A stretch of 64,000 nt of DNA from JBCBKU01 sp038521345 (GTDB lineage: Bacteria; Pseudomonadota; Alphaproteobacteria; Rhodobacterales; Rhodobacteraceae), in NCBI GenBank assembly GCA_038521345.1, contig JBCBKU010000003.1:124001-188000 (forward strand). Direction: 5' to 3'. Shown piece by piece: positions 15,152 to 23,362 of this stretch (position 1 is its first letter; every line of letters begins with the position of its first letter). Below the pieces are notes generated by a model. That model made no database searches. It had not been told where the DNA came from and saw only the letters and a program-made list of their open reading frames with translations. Both the position numbers and the translations under genes were made by a program.

Positions 15152-16318
15152 ATGACGGAAATGGTGCACGGGGCAATCCCCGGCGCTGAAGGTGAGCCGA
15201 TCCTTCCGCGATGGTGGCGGACTGTCGATCGCTGGTCGCTCGGCGCGACGGTTCTGCTTTTTGGGATCGGGCTTTTGCTCGGGCTTGCCGCGTCTCCGCC
15301 GCTGGCCGAAAAGAACGGACTTCCACCATTTCACTATGTCGAGCGGCAGGTCGTCTTCGGCGCACTCGCGCTCTCGACCATGCTGGTCACATCGATGATG
15401 GCGCCGCTCCTGGTGCGTCGCCTTGCGGTTGTCGGGTTTGCGATCGCCCTTGTCGGTATCCTTTTCCTGCCGGTCTTCGGCACGGACTTTGGGAAAGGCG
15501 CCACCCGCTGGTATTCGTTTGGCTTCGGTGCGATCCAGCCATCCGAGTTCCTTAAACCCGGCTTCGTCGCCGTAGCCGCCTGGATGATCGCCGCGAGCCG
15601 GTATCTCGCGGGGCCGCCGGGCCAGCGCTATTCCTTCTTCTTGGCCGTTGCCATTGCCGGCATTCTGGTGCTGCAACCGGATTTCGGTCAGGCGACGCTC
15701 ATTCTGTTCTCGTGGGGCGTGATGTATTTCGTGGCCGGTGCTCCGGTTCTGTTCCTTGTCGCTGCCGCCTGTTTGGCGCTCTTGGCGGGCACCATTGCCT
15801 ACCACAACTCGGATCACGTGGCCCGGCGGATTGACGGGTTTCTAAACCCCGATGTCGATCCGACCACACAGCTTGGCTATGCCGCCGGTGCGATCCGCGA
15901 GGGCGGTCTCTTGGGGGTCGGGGTCGGCGAGGGAACGGTCAAGTGGTCGCTGCCGGATGCGCACACGGACTTCATCATCGCCGTCGCCGCCGAAGAGTTC
16001 GGGCTGATCCTTGTTCTCACCATAATCGCGCTCTTTGCGACAATCGTTGTGCGCTCGCTCGTTCGGCTGATGCGGGAACGCGACCCGTTCATCCGGCTCG
16101 CGGGAACGGGCCTTGCCTGCATCTTCGGGATCCAGGCGATGATCAACATCTCGGTCGCGGTCCGCCTCATGCCCGCCAAGGGGATGACACTGCCCTTCGT
16201 CAGCTACGGGGGCTCTTCGCTCATCGCGGCGGGGATCACGGTCGGTATGCTGCTGGCCTTCACTCGCACGCGACCGCAGGGGGAGATGGGCGATCTTCTC
16301 ATCTCGCGCCGGGGATGA
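15152..16318 (+). CDS. ftsW: Septal peptidoglycan glycosyltransferase FtsW (SEDS family)
   Basis: A protein of 388 residues with about ten membrane segments. SEDS proteins polymerise lipid II at the septum with FtsI. Signatures are the FGKGATRWYSFG loop, GAIQPSEFLKPG and, near the C-terminus, PAKGMTLPFVSYGGSSL. The N-terminal 30 residues are cytoplasmic. It starts a new transcription block after the inverted ldh/dioxygenase pair and overlaps murG by 4 bases (ATGA). Confidence 0.96.
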   Translation: MTEMVHGAIPGAEGEPILPRWWRTVDRWSLGATVLLFGIGLLLGLAASPPLAEKNGLPPFHYVERQVVFGALALSTMLVTSMMAPLLVRRLAVVGFAIALVGILFLPVFGTDFGKGATRWYSFGFGAIQPSEFLKPGFVAVAAWMIAASRYLAGPPGQRYSFFLAVAIAGILVLQPDFGQATLILFSWGVMYFVAGAPVLFLVAAACLALLAGTIAYHNSDHVARRIDGFLNPDVDPTTQLGYAAGAIREGGLLGVGVGEGTVKWSLPDAHTDFIIAVAAEEFGLILVLTIIALFATIVVRSLVRLMRERDPFIRLAGTGLACIFGIQAMINISVAVRLMPAKGMTLPFVSYGGSSLIAAGITVGMLLAFTRTRPQGEMGDLLISRRG

Positions 16319-17412
16319 CCGCGCGCCTCGCCATCATCGCCGCAGGCGGCACTGGGGGCCATATGTTCCCGGCCCAGTCGCTGGCCGAAGAACTGTTGGC
16401 CCGTGGCTGGCGCGTTCGCCTGTCGACGGATCCAAGGGGCGCCCGCTATGCCGGAGGGTTCCCGCGCGAGGTCGAGATTTCCGTGACATCGTCCGGTACG
16501 TTTACGCGTGGTGGGGTCCTGGCCAAGGCGATGACGCCCGTTCTGATCGCCGCCGGCACCATCACCGCGATGCTCCGCATGTTAACGGATCGGCCGGAGA
16601 TCGTGGTAGGCTTTGGTGGCTATCCCACGATCCCGGCGATGGCGGCGGCTTGGGTCCTGCGCCGCCCAAGAATGATCCACGAAGCAAACGGCGTGCTCGG
16701 ACGGGTCAACGAGGTATTCGCGCGCCGTGTGGACGTTGTGGCGTGCGGCACATGGCCGACTGAGGTTCCGGAAGGCACGAAAACCACGTTCACCGGAAAT
16801 CCGGTGCGCGCCGTGGTGGCTGAACGGGCGGGGGCGGGCTATATCGCGCCCGGCGACTATCCAATGTCCATCCTTGTGTTCGGTGGCAGTCAGGGCGCGC
16901 GCATTCTCTCTGACGTCGTGCCGGCGGCGATTGGTCAACTGTCTCCGTCGTTGCGGGCAAACCTTCGTGTGGCTCAGCAGGCCCGGCAAGAGGATCTGGA
17001 CAGGGTCGAGGCCGCGTACCGCGATGCTGGCATTCGCGCCGAACTTGCCCCGTTCTTTGAAGATATTCCCGCCCGGCTGGCCGAGGCGCAGTTGGTCATC
17101 TCGCGCGCGGGCGCATCCTCGATCGCCGACATCCTTTCGATCGGTCGACCTGCTATCCTCGTGCCGTTGGCCGCAGCGGTCCGGGATGAGCAGACGGCGA
17201 ACGCCCGCGCCGTAGTCGCGGCCGAAGCCGGCATTCTCATTCCCGAGACCGAGCTGACACCCGGCGCGCTGTCCGAGCAGATTTCGCAGGTTCTCGACAA
17301 TCCCGGGGCCGCGGATCGCATGGCACAAAACGCGCTTTCGCTGGCGCGACCCGACGCCACGGAAGATCTGGCAAACCTCGTCGAACATCTGGCAGAAGGA
17401 AAAGGCTCATGA
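16315..17412 (+). CDS. murG: UDP-GlcNAc:lipid I N-acetylglucosaminyltransferase MurG
   Basis: A GT-B glycosyltransferase of 365 residues at the inner face of the membrane that converts lipid I to lipid II. The glycine-rich AAGGTGGHMFPA lies at 9-20, followed by GFGGYPTIP and FGGSQGA, all family motifs. The C-terminal donor-binding region contains SRAGASSIADI. The ATG at 16315 overlaps the ftsW stop, and the murG stop overlaps the murC start (ATGA). The longer open frame upstream runs through ftsW and is rejected. Confidence 0.96.
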   Translation: MTARLAIIAAGGTGGHMFPAQSLAEELLARGWRVRLSTDPRGARYAGGFPREVEISVTSSGTFTRGGVLAKAMTPVLIAAGTITAMLRMLTDRPEIVVGFGGYPTIPAMAAAWVLRRPRMIHEANGVLGRVNEVFARRVDVVACGTWPTEVPEGTKTTFTGNPVRAVVAERAGAGYIAPGDYPMSILVFGGSQGARILSDVVPAAIGQLSPSLRANLRVAQQARQEDLDRVEAAYRDAGIRAELAPFFEDIPARLAEAQLVISRAGASSIADILSIGRPAILVPLAAAVRDEQTANARAVVAAEAGILIPETELTPGALSEQISQVLDNPGAADRMAQNALSLARPDATEDLANLVEHLAEGKGS

Positions 17413-18830
17413 ACGCCGCCGCCACTAAGCTCCCCACCGAAATGGGGTCGATCCACTTTACCGGGATCGGCGGTATCGGCATGTCTGGGATCGCCGAGGT
17501 GCTGTTGAACCATGGCTACATCGTTCAAGGCTCGGATCTGAAGCGGTCGAAGATCACCGATCGCCTTGAGGCGCTCGGCGCCACGATCTTTGTGGGCCAG
17601 ACCGCCAAGAACCTTGAGAACGCCGAGGTAGTGGTGATCTCGTCCGCAATCAAACCCGGAAATCCCGAGCTTGACGCGGCACGCGCAATGGGGTTGCCCG
17701 TCGTCCGCCGGGCCGAGATGCTGGCCGAACTGATGCGGCTTCGCTCGAACATCGCCGTCGCCGGCACCCACGGGAAAACCACCACGACGACGCTGGTCGC
17801 CACGTTGCTCGATGCGGGCGGTGTCGATCCAACCGTCATCAATGGCGGCATTATCCACGCCTATGGATCGAATGCGCGCGTGGGGCAGGGCGAGTGGATG
17901 GTCGTCGAGGCGGACGAGAGCGACGGCACGTTCAACCGCCTGCCCGCGACGATCGCCCTCGTCACCAATATCGATCCCGAACACATGGAGCATTGGGGCA
18001 CGCTTGACGCGCTTCGGCAGGGCTTTACCGATTTCGTGTCGAATATCCCGTTCTACGGTCTCGCCGTGCTCTGCACCGACCACCCCGAGGTGCAGGCGCT
18101 GGTCGGCCGTGTCACCGACCGTCGGATTGTCACCTATGGGTTCAACGCCCAGGCCGATGTGCGTGCCATCAATCTTCGCTACGAAGGTGGACACCCGCAT
18201 TTCGACGTGGCGCTTTCGGCCGACGAGATGGTGATCGAAGACTGCACCCTGCCCATGCCCGGCGACCACAATGTGTCGAATGCGCTTGCCGCAATCGCGG
18301 TGGCCCGCCACCTTGGAATGAAGGGCGAAGAGATCCGGACCGCTCTTGCGGGGTTTAAGGGCGTGAACCGCCGCTTCACGACTGTGGGCGAAGCTCTCGG
18401 GGTGCGCATCATCGACGACTACGGACACCACCCTGTTGAGATCGCTGCGGTCCTGAAGGCCGCGCGCCAGGCCGTCTCAGACACACCCGGAGCCCGCGTC
18501 ATCGCTGTGCACCAGCCACACCGTTACACGCGGCTTTCGACGCTGTTCGAAGATTTCTGTGCCTGCTTCAATGAGGCCGACGTGGTCGGCATCGCCGAAG
18601 TTTTCGCGGCAGGAGAGGACCCGATTGCAGGCGCCAGCCGGGACGATCTGGTTCAGGGTCTGATCCGCCATGGTCACCGTCATGCCCGTGCTGTCACGGA
18701 CGAGGACGATCTTTTGCGCCTTGTACGCGAGCAGGCGCGGCCGGGCGACATCGTCGTGTGCCTTGGCGCGGGTACGATTTCCGCATGGGCCAATTCCCTG
18801 CCCGAACGCATGCTCAAAGGAGCAGCATGA
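17409..18830 (+). CDS. murC: UDP-N-acetylmuramate:L-alanine ligase MurC
   Basis: A protein of 473 residues, the first Mur ligase of the pathway. The N-terminal motif HFTGIGGIGMSGIAE lies at 16-30, the P-loop AGTHGKTTTT at 118-127 and EADESDGTF near 170. The C-terminal domain has DDYGHHPVEI and HQPHRYTR. It is coupled by 4-base overlaps to murG upstream and to an amino-acid permease downstream, a partner not usual for murC. Confidence 0.96.
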   Translation: MNAAATKLPTEMGSIHFTGIGGIGMSGIAEVLLNHGYIVQGSDLKRSKITDRLEALGATIFVGQTAKNLENAEVVVISSAIKPGNPELDAARAMGLPVVRRAEMLAELMRLRSNIAVAGTHGKTTTTTLVATLLDAGGVDPTVINGGIIHAYGSNARVGQGEWMVVEADESDGTFNRLPATIALVTNIDPEHMEHWGTLDALRQGFTDFVSNIPFYGLAVLCTDHPEVQALVGRVTDRRIVTYGFNAQADVRAINLRYEGGHPHFDVALSADEMVIEDCTLPMPGDHNVSNALAAIAVARHLGMKGEEIRTALAGFKGVNRRFTTVGEALGVRIIDDYGHHPVEIAAVLKAARQAVSDTPGARVIAVHQPHRYTRLSTLFEDFCACFNEADVVGIAEVFAAGEDPIAGASRDDLVQGLIRHGHRHARAVTDEDDLLRLVREQARPGDIVVCLGAGTISAWANSLPERMLKGAA

Positions 18831-20011
18831 CCGACACCGCACTTCGTCGCCGCATCGGACTGCCGCTTCTCACCGCCTATGGGGTGGGCGTCATGGTGGG
18901 CGCGGGCATTTATGTCCTTGTCGGCTTGGTTGCGGCCGAAGCCGGTGTCTGGGCGCCGGCCGCGTTTCTGGTGGCTGGTGCGATCGCACTTCCGACCGCC
19001 TTGAGTTATGCCGAATTCTCCACCCGTATCCCCGAGGCGGCGGGGGAGGCCGCTTATGTCGAGAAAGGCCTGGCCAGTCCGGCGCTCGGCACGGCCATTG
19101 GTCTGGCCATCGTGGTGGTCGGCGCGATATCCGCCGCCGCAGTCCTTCGGGGCGGTGTCGGGTACCTGATCGGACTTGTTGATATCCCGGCGGCTCTGGC
19201 GATTGTGGCTCTCGGCGCTCTCTTGACGTTTGTGGCTCTTGTCGGGGTCCTCGAGAGTATGGCATTCGCCGCGGTCCTGACGGCCGTTGAACTGGTTGGG
19301 CTCGCCTTGGTGATTTGGGCCGGGGCGACGGCGGCTCCGGTCGAAGCATGGACCGCGCCACCGCCCATTCCGCTGTTGCCCGTCGCGGCGGCGGCGGTGC
19401 TGGCCTTTTTCGCGTTCATCGGCTTTGAGGATATAGTGAACATGGCGGAGGAAACCGACAAGCCGACGGTTACCCTGCCACGCGCAATCATCCTGTCGAT
19501 GGTCATCACGACTCTGATCTATATCGCCGTTGCAGCCGCTGCGGTTCGTGCCGTTCCTGCTGACCAGCTGGGCGCCAGCGAGCAGCCCTTGGCGTTGGTT
19601 CTCGGGACCGGAGCAGGCGCACTGACCTTGTCCGCCATTGCCGCGACGGCGGCGTTGAACGGGGTGTTGGCGCAGATCGTTATGGCGGCCCGGGTTCTTT
19701 TTGGCCTCGGTCGGCGCAGGCCGTGGCTGGCTCGGTTCCACACCGTGCATCCGCGCTTTGGTACGCCGGCGGTCGCCACGCTTCTATTGGGAACGGTTGT
19801 CGTGCTTGGGGCCCTGACACTTCCTGTGGCACGGCTGGCCGAGGTGGCTTCGACTCTTTTGCTCATCGTTTTTGCGGTGGTGAACGCCGCGCTTCTTGTC
19901 CTTAAAAGCCGTGAACCCGAGGCCCCGTTCCGCGTGCCCGGCATGGTTCCAATACTGGGACTGGTTTTGTCACTGGCGGCACTTGGCCTTAGCCTGTCGG
20001 GGGTTGCATGA
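18827..20011 (+). CDS. APC-superfamily amino-acid permease
   Basis: A protein of 394 residues with about eleven hydrophobic segments. The first carries GVGVMVGAGIYVLVG (19-33), the APC signature around the unwound helix 1 that holds the substrate amino group. The motif FIGFEDIVNMAEE in helix 6 fits amino-acid transporters of this superfamily. The substrate cannot be read from sequence. The start overlaps the murC stop (ATGA) with AAAGGAGCAG before it; a longer frame from 18758 lies inside murC. The stop overlaps the next gene by 4 bases. Supply or recycling of a wall amino acid is a possibility from context only. Confidence 0.88.
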   Translation: MTDTALRRRIGLPLLTAYGVGVMVGAGIYVLVGLVAAEAGVWAPAAFLVAGAIALPTALSYAEFSTRIPEAAGEAAYVEKGLASPALGTAIGLAIVVVGAISAAAVLRGGVGYLIGLVDIPAALAIVALGALLTFVALVGVLESMAFAAVLTAVELVGLALVIWAGATAAPVEAWTAPPPIPLLPVAAAAVLAFFAFIGFEDIVNMAEETDKPTVTLPRAIILSMVITTLIYIAVAAAAVRAVPADQLGASEQPLALVLGTGAGALTLSAIAATAALNGVLAQIVMAARVLFGLGRRRPWLARFHTVHPRFGTPAVATLLLGTVVVLGALTLPVARLAEVASTLLLIVFAVVNAALLVLKSREPEAPFRVPGMVPILGLVLSLAALGLSLSGVA

Positions 20012-20292
20012 CGTCGATCGTTCTCGGGTGCCTCTGGGTTCTTGCCTCGGCCATTGTCGCGTTGATGCCCATGCGGCGGCAATACGTTCCCGGCGTGACC
20101 CTGCTGGTCGCGGCGCCGCTTCTCATCGTCTACATCGGTTATGAGAATGGCTGGCTCTGGACGCTGATCGGCCTCTTCGCGTTCGTCTCGATGTTCCGAA
20201 ATCCCCTCCGTTACTTCGCGAAGAAGGCGCTCGGCATACCTGTCGAGTTGCCCAAGGAATTGCGGGACCGGCAAACGGAGAAGGGCTCATGA
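20008..20292 (+). CDS. DUF2484 family small membrane protein (copy 1)
   Basis: A protein of 94 residues with three predicted membrane segments and a basic C-terminal tail. It begins MTSIVLGCLWVLASAIVA and has MPMRRQYVPG after helix 1 and YENGWLW before helix 3. DUF2484 proteins are typical of Rhodobacterales and occur beside murB; their function is unknown. It overlaps the permease and the second DUF2484 gene by 4 bases each. Confidence 0.85.
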   Translation: MTSIVLGCLWVLASAIVALMPMRRQYVPGVTLLVAAPLLIVYIGYENGWLWTLIGLFAFVSMFRNPLRYFAKKALGIPVELPKELRDRQTEKGS

Positions 20293-20552
20293 CGTCTCTA
20301 CTGCTGGCATGTTTTTGGGCGATTGCGGCGAATGTCATCGCAATCTTGCCCTCGAAGCGCAGCCACTGGCCTCAGGCGTATGTGCTGATCGCGATCGGGA
20401 TCCCGATACTCGGCTACGTGACATTTGAGAACGGGCCCTGGATCGGCTTGATCGTGCTTGCCGCCGGAGTATCGGTATTGCGCTGGCCGGTCAGGTATCT
20501 GTTTCGCTGGATCCGGCGTCAGGCGCGGCCGGGCGGCGGAGAAGTCGACTAG
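20289..20552 (+). CDS. DUF2484 family small membrane protein (copy 2)
   Basis: A protein of 87 residues with the same plan as its neighbour: MTSLLLACFWAIAANVIA, LPSKRSHWP after helix 1, FENGPWIG before helix 3, and a basic tail. The shared start, the LP/MP-x-[KR]R loop and the [YF]ENG motif indicate tandem duplication. It overlaps copy 1 by 4 bases and is followed after 59 bases by murB. Paired products may form a heteromer; this is inferred. Confidence 0.85.
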   Translation: MTSLLLACFWAIAANVIAILPSKRSHWPQAYVLIAIGIPILGYVTFENGPWIGLIVLAAGVSVLRWPVRYLFRWIRRQARPGGGEVD

Positions 20553-20611
20553 CCGTGCCGCAGTCCGTGCCCGGGTCGTTCGCCGGGCCATGAGGTGGGG
20601 AAGAACAGCAC

Positions 20612-21544
20612 GTGACGCAGAACCCAGAGACCATCCCAATCCGTGGTCGGTTGACGCCGAAACGCACGCTTGCCGATCTGACATGGCTGCGCGTCGGCGG
20701 TCCCGCAGACTGGCTGTTTCAACCCGCTGACGAGGACGACCTTGCCCAGTTCGTGGCGGCCCTTGATCCGGCGGTGCCTGTGTTCACCATGGGAGTTGGT
20801 TCGAACCTGATCGTCCGCGACGGGGGAATCCGCGGCGTGGTCATTCGTCTTGGTCGTGGTTTCAACGGTATTGAAACCGGCAAGACCGTGACCGCAGGTG
20901 CGGCCGCCCTCGATTCCCAGGTTGCCAAGGCTGCCGCGGACAGCGGCCTTGACCTGACGTTTCTCAGGACGATACCCGGCACGATCGGCGGCGCGGTGCG
21001 TATGAATGCCGGTTGCTACGGAACCTATACCGCTGACCATTTCACCAGCGCGACAGCGGTGACGCGCGGTGGGCATCGCGTCACACTAACCCGCGCGGAC
21101 ATTGACTTTGCTTATCGCAAGACGGATCTGCCGGCCGATCTGATCCTGACCTCGGCAACCTTCGCGCCGCCCTCCGGCGAACCGGACGCCCTCAAAGCGC
21201 GCATGGAGGCGCAACTGGCCAAGCGCGACGAGACCCAGCCCACGAAGGATCGCACCGCGGGCTCGACCTTTCGCAACCCTTCCGGGTATTCCTCCACTGG
21301 CTCGGCGGACGATACAAACGAGTTGAAAGCGTGGAAGGTAATCGACGACGCCGGATTGCGCGGCGCCGCACGCGGCGGGGCGCAGATGAACCCCAAACAT
21401 CCCAATTTTCTCACGAATACTGGTGGGGCCACAGCGGAAGAGCTTGAGATGCTTGGAGAAGAGGTCCGCAAGAGGGTGTTCAACGCGTCTGGAATCACGC
21501 TAGAGTGGGAGATCATGAGGGTCGGCGAACCGACCCCTGATTGA
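20612..21544 (+). CDS. murB: UDP-N-acetylenolpyruvoylglucosamine reductase MurB
   Basis: An FAD enzyme of 310 residues making UDP-MurNAc with NADPH. FAD-binding motifs are GVGSNLIVRDGGIRG (61-75) and IPGTIGGAVRMNAG (121-134). AGSTFRNP at 216-223 holds the catalytic serine, and GAQMNPKHPNFL is near the end. The ATG chosen gives the usual length. It is separated from the DUF2484 pair by 59 bases and from ddl by a 76-base spacer with two hairpins. Confidence 0.95.
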   Translation: MTQNPETIPIRGRLTPKRTLADLTWLRVGGPADWLFQPADEDDLAQFVAALDPAVPVFTMGVGSNLIVRDGGIRGVVIRLGRGFNGIETGKTVTAGAAALDSQVAKAAADSGLDLTFLRTIPGTIGGAVRMNAGCYGTYTADHFTSATAVTRGGHRVTLTRADIDFAYRKTDLPADLILTSATFAPPSGEPDALKARMEAQLAKRDETQPTKDRTAGSTFRNPSGYSSTGSADDTNELKAWKVIDDAGLRGAARGGAQMNPKHPNFLTNTGGATAEELEMLGEEVRKRVFNASGITLEWEIMRVGEPTPD

Positions 21545-21550
21545 GGCACG

Positions 21551-21599
21551 TGGGCAGGGTCACAGACCCCACCCAGAAACAAAAAGCCGGACAACCGGC
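21551..21599 (+). repeat. Two adjacent hairpins in the murB-ddl spacer
   Basis: Hairpin A pairs GGGTC (21557-21561) with GACCC (21565-21569) around ACA, and TGGG (21551-21554) with CCCA (21572-21575) across a 2x2 internal loop. Hairpin B pairs GCCGG (21586-21590) with CCGGC (21595-21599) around ACAA. No T-run follows on either strand, so simple termination is unlikely; mRNA processing or stability is one option. Confidence 0.5.
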
Positions 21600-21620
21600 G
21601 ATACAGGCGGAAAGACGGGT

Positions 21621-22535
21621 ATGTCGAGCAGGGCACACCCCAAAGTCGCAGTCCTGATGGGCGGCCCATCGGCCGAACGCGAGGTATCGCTTTCGACGGG
21701 CCGTGAATGCGCGGCGGCTTTGCGGGCGACAGGATATGAAGTGGTTGAGGTGGACGCGGGTCCCGACCTCTCAAATGTGCTGTCGGATCTTTGCCCGGAT
21801 GTCGTTTTCAACGCGCTTCACGGGCGCTGGGGCGAGGACGGCTGCGTGCAGGGTCTTCTTGAATGGCTACGGCTTCCCTACACGCATTCCGGGGTTCTGG
21901 CCTCGGCTCTGGCTATGGACAAGGAACGCGCCAAGGCCGCCTACCGGGGGGCCGGGCTTCCGGTCGTGAAAAGCCAGTTGGCGGGGCGGAACGATATCGA
22001 AGCCCGCCACGTGATGGAGCCTCCCTACGTGGTCAAGCCCAATGCCGAGGGTTCGTCCGTCGGCGTTTACATCGTGCACGCGGACGCCAATGGCCCGCCG
22101 AAGCTTGATCCATCCTTGCCCGAGGTGCTCATGGTCGAGGCCTATGTCCCCGGACGAGAGCTGACGACCACGGTCATGGGTGACGCTGCGATTGGCGTGA
22201 CCGACATACTGACGGACGGCTGGTACGACTACGATGCCAAGTACAAACCCGGCGGATCGCGCCATGTGATCCCCGCCGAAGTGCCCGATGACATAACGGC
22301 GGCCTGCCGCGATTTCGCCCTTCGCGCCCACAAGACGCTGGGCTGCCGCGGTGTCACGCGAACGGATTTTCGCTGGGACGAGAGCCGGGGACTCGAAGGT
22401 CTCATCCTACTCGAGACGAACACGCAGCCCGGCATGACACCCACATCCTTGTCGCCCGAGCAGGCGGCCCATGCTGGCTATGACTTTCCGGCCTTCTGCC
22501 GCTGGATCGCCGAGGACGCATCATGCGATCGTTGA
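21621..22535 (+). CDS. ddl: D-alanine:D-alanine ligase
   Basis: An ATP-grasp enzyme of 304 residues making the D-Ala-D-Ala used by MurF. Signatures are MGGPSAEREVSLSTG near 12-26, HGRWGEDGCVQG, KPNAEGSSVGV, and the metal site ending LETNTQPGMTPTSL. GGCGGAAAGACGGGT before the ATG is a modest ribosome site. It overlaps ftsQ by 13 bases. Confidence 0.96.
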   Translation: MSSRAHPKVAVLMGGPSAEREVSLSTGRECAAALRATGYEVVEVDAGPDLSNVLSDLCPDVVFNALHGRWGEDGCVQGLLEWLRLPYTHSGVLASALAMDKERAKAAYRGAGLPVVKSQLAGRNDIEARHVMEPPYVVKPNAEGSSVGVYIVHADANGPPKLDPSLPEVLMVEAYVPGRELTTTVMGDAAIGVTDILTDGWYDYDAKYKPGGSRHVIPAEVPDDITAACRDFALRAHKTLGCRGVTRTDFRWDESRGLEGLILLETNTQPGMTPTSLSPEQAAHAGYDFPAFCRWIAEDASCDR

Positions 22536-23362
22536 TCCGGGATCCGGCGCCATCGCGCTCGGCCTACCGGCTGCACCGGCTCTGGCTGACGCCGCGGTTC
22601 TGGTTCGCCCTGAAGTATGTCGTGCCCACCGTGTTGGTGTCGGCGCTTCTTGGCGTTTGGCTGGCGGACGAAATGCGCCGGGACACGCTTCTGCAGCGGG
22701 CGGCGGACCTGCGTCGCCAGATCGAGGAGCGTCCCGAGTTCATGGTGCGCCTTGTCGCTGTCGATGGCGCCACGCCGGAAGTCGCCGACAAGGTGCGCAC
22801 GGCCATTGGTCTGAACCTTCCGTCCTCGTCCTTTGACCTGAACCTGGTTCGGATCAAGGAGGCGGCCGAAGGTCTCGATGCGGTGCGCCGTGCAGAGGTG
22901 CGGATAAGGTCGGGCGGTGTCCTGCAGATCGATGTTTCCCAGCGCGAGCCGGCCTTGGTCTGGCGCATGCGCGAAGGGCTGGTGTTGCTGGATGCCACTG
23001 GGCACCCGGTGGTTCCTGTGGCCGCGCGGCGAGACCGTCCCGATCTTCCGCTGATCGCCGGTCCCGGCGCCAACAGGGCCGCTCCGGAGGCAATCGCTCT
23101 CTTGGCCGTGGCACGCCCGATCGAGGATCGGATCCGCGGGTTGGTTCGTGTGGGCGAGCGCCGGTGGGACGTCGTCCTGAAAGAGGACCGGCGGATCATG
23201 TTACCCGAGACCGACCCCGTTCCAGCACTCGAACGCATCATCGCGCTGGACCAGGCGGACGACGTGCTCGCCCGGGATCTGACCGTCGTCGACATGCGTT
23301 TGCCCAGTCGGCCCACGCTTCGCCTTGCCCCGCTGCCCCCCGCTCAGGATCCGCCAGAATGA
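22523..23362 (+). CDS. ftsQ: Cell division protein FtsQ
   Basis: A bitopic membrane protein of 279 residues. A short cytoplasmic part is followed by one membrane helix (about 28-48), a periplasmic POTRA-type region (about 75-145, FMVRLVAVDGATPEV onward) and a beta domain. It links FtsBL to other divisome parts. Conservation is moderate; topology, length and position between ddl and ftsA support the name. The start lies 13 bases inside ddl, and its stop overlaps the ftsA ATG. Confidence 0.92.
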   Translation: MRSLIRDPAPSRSAYRLHRLWLTPRFWFALKYVVPTVLVSALLGVWLADEMRRDTLLQRAADLRRQIEERPEFMVRLVAVDGATPEVADKVRTAIGLNLPSSSFDLNLVRIKEAAEGLDAVRRAEVRIRSGGVLQIDVSQREPALVWRMREGLVLLDATGHPVVPVAARRDRPDLPLIAGPGANRAAPEAIALLAVARPIEDRIRGLVRVGERRWDVVLKEDRRIMLPETDPVPALERIIALDQADDVLARDLTVVDMRLPSRPTLRLAPLPPAQDPPE

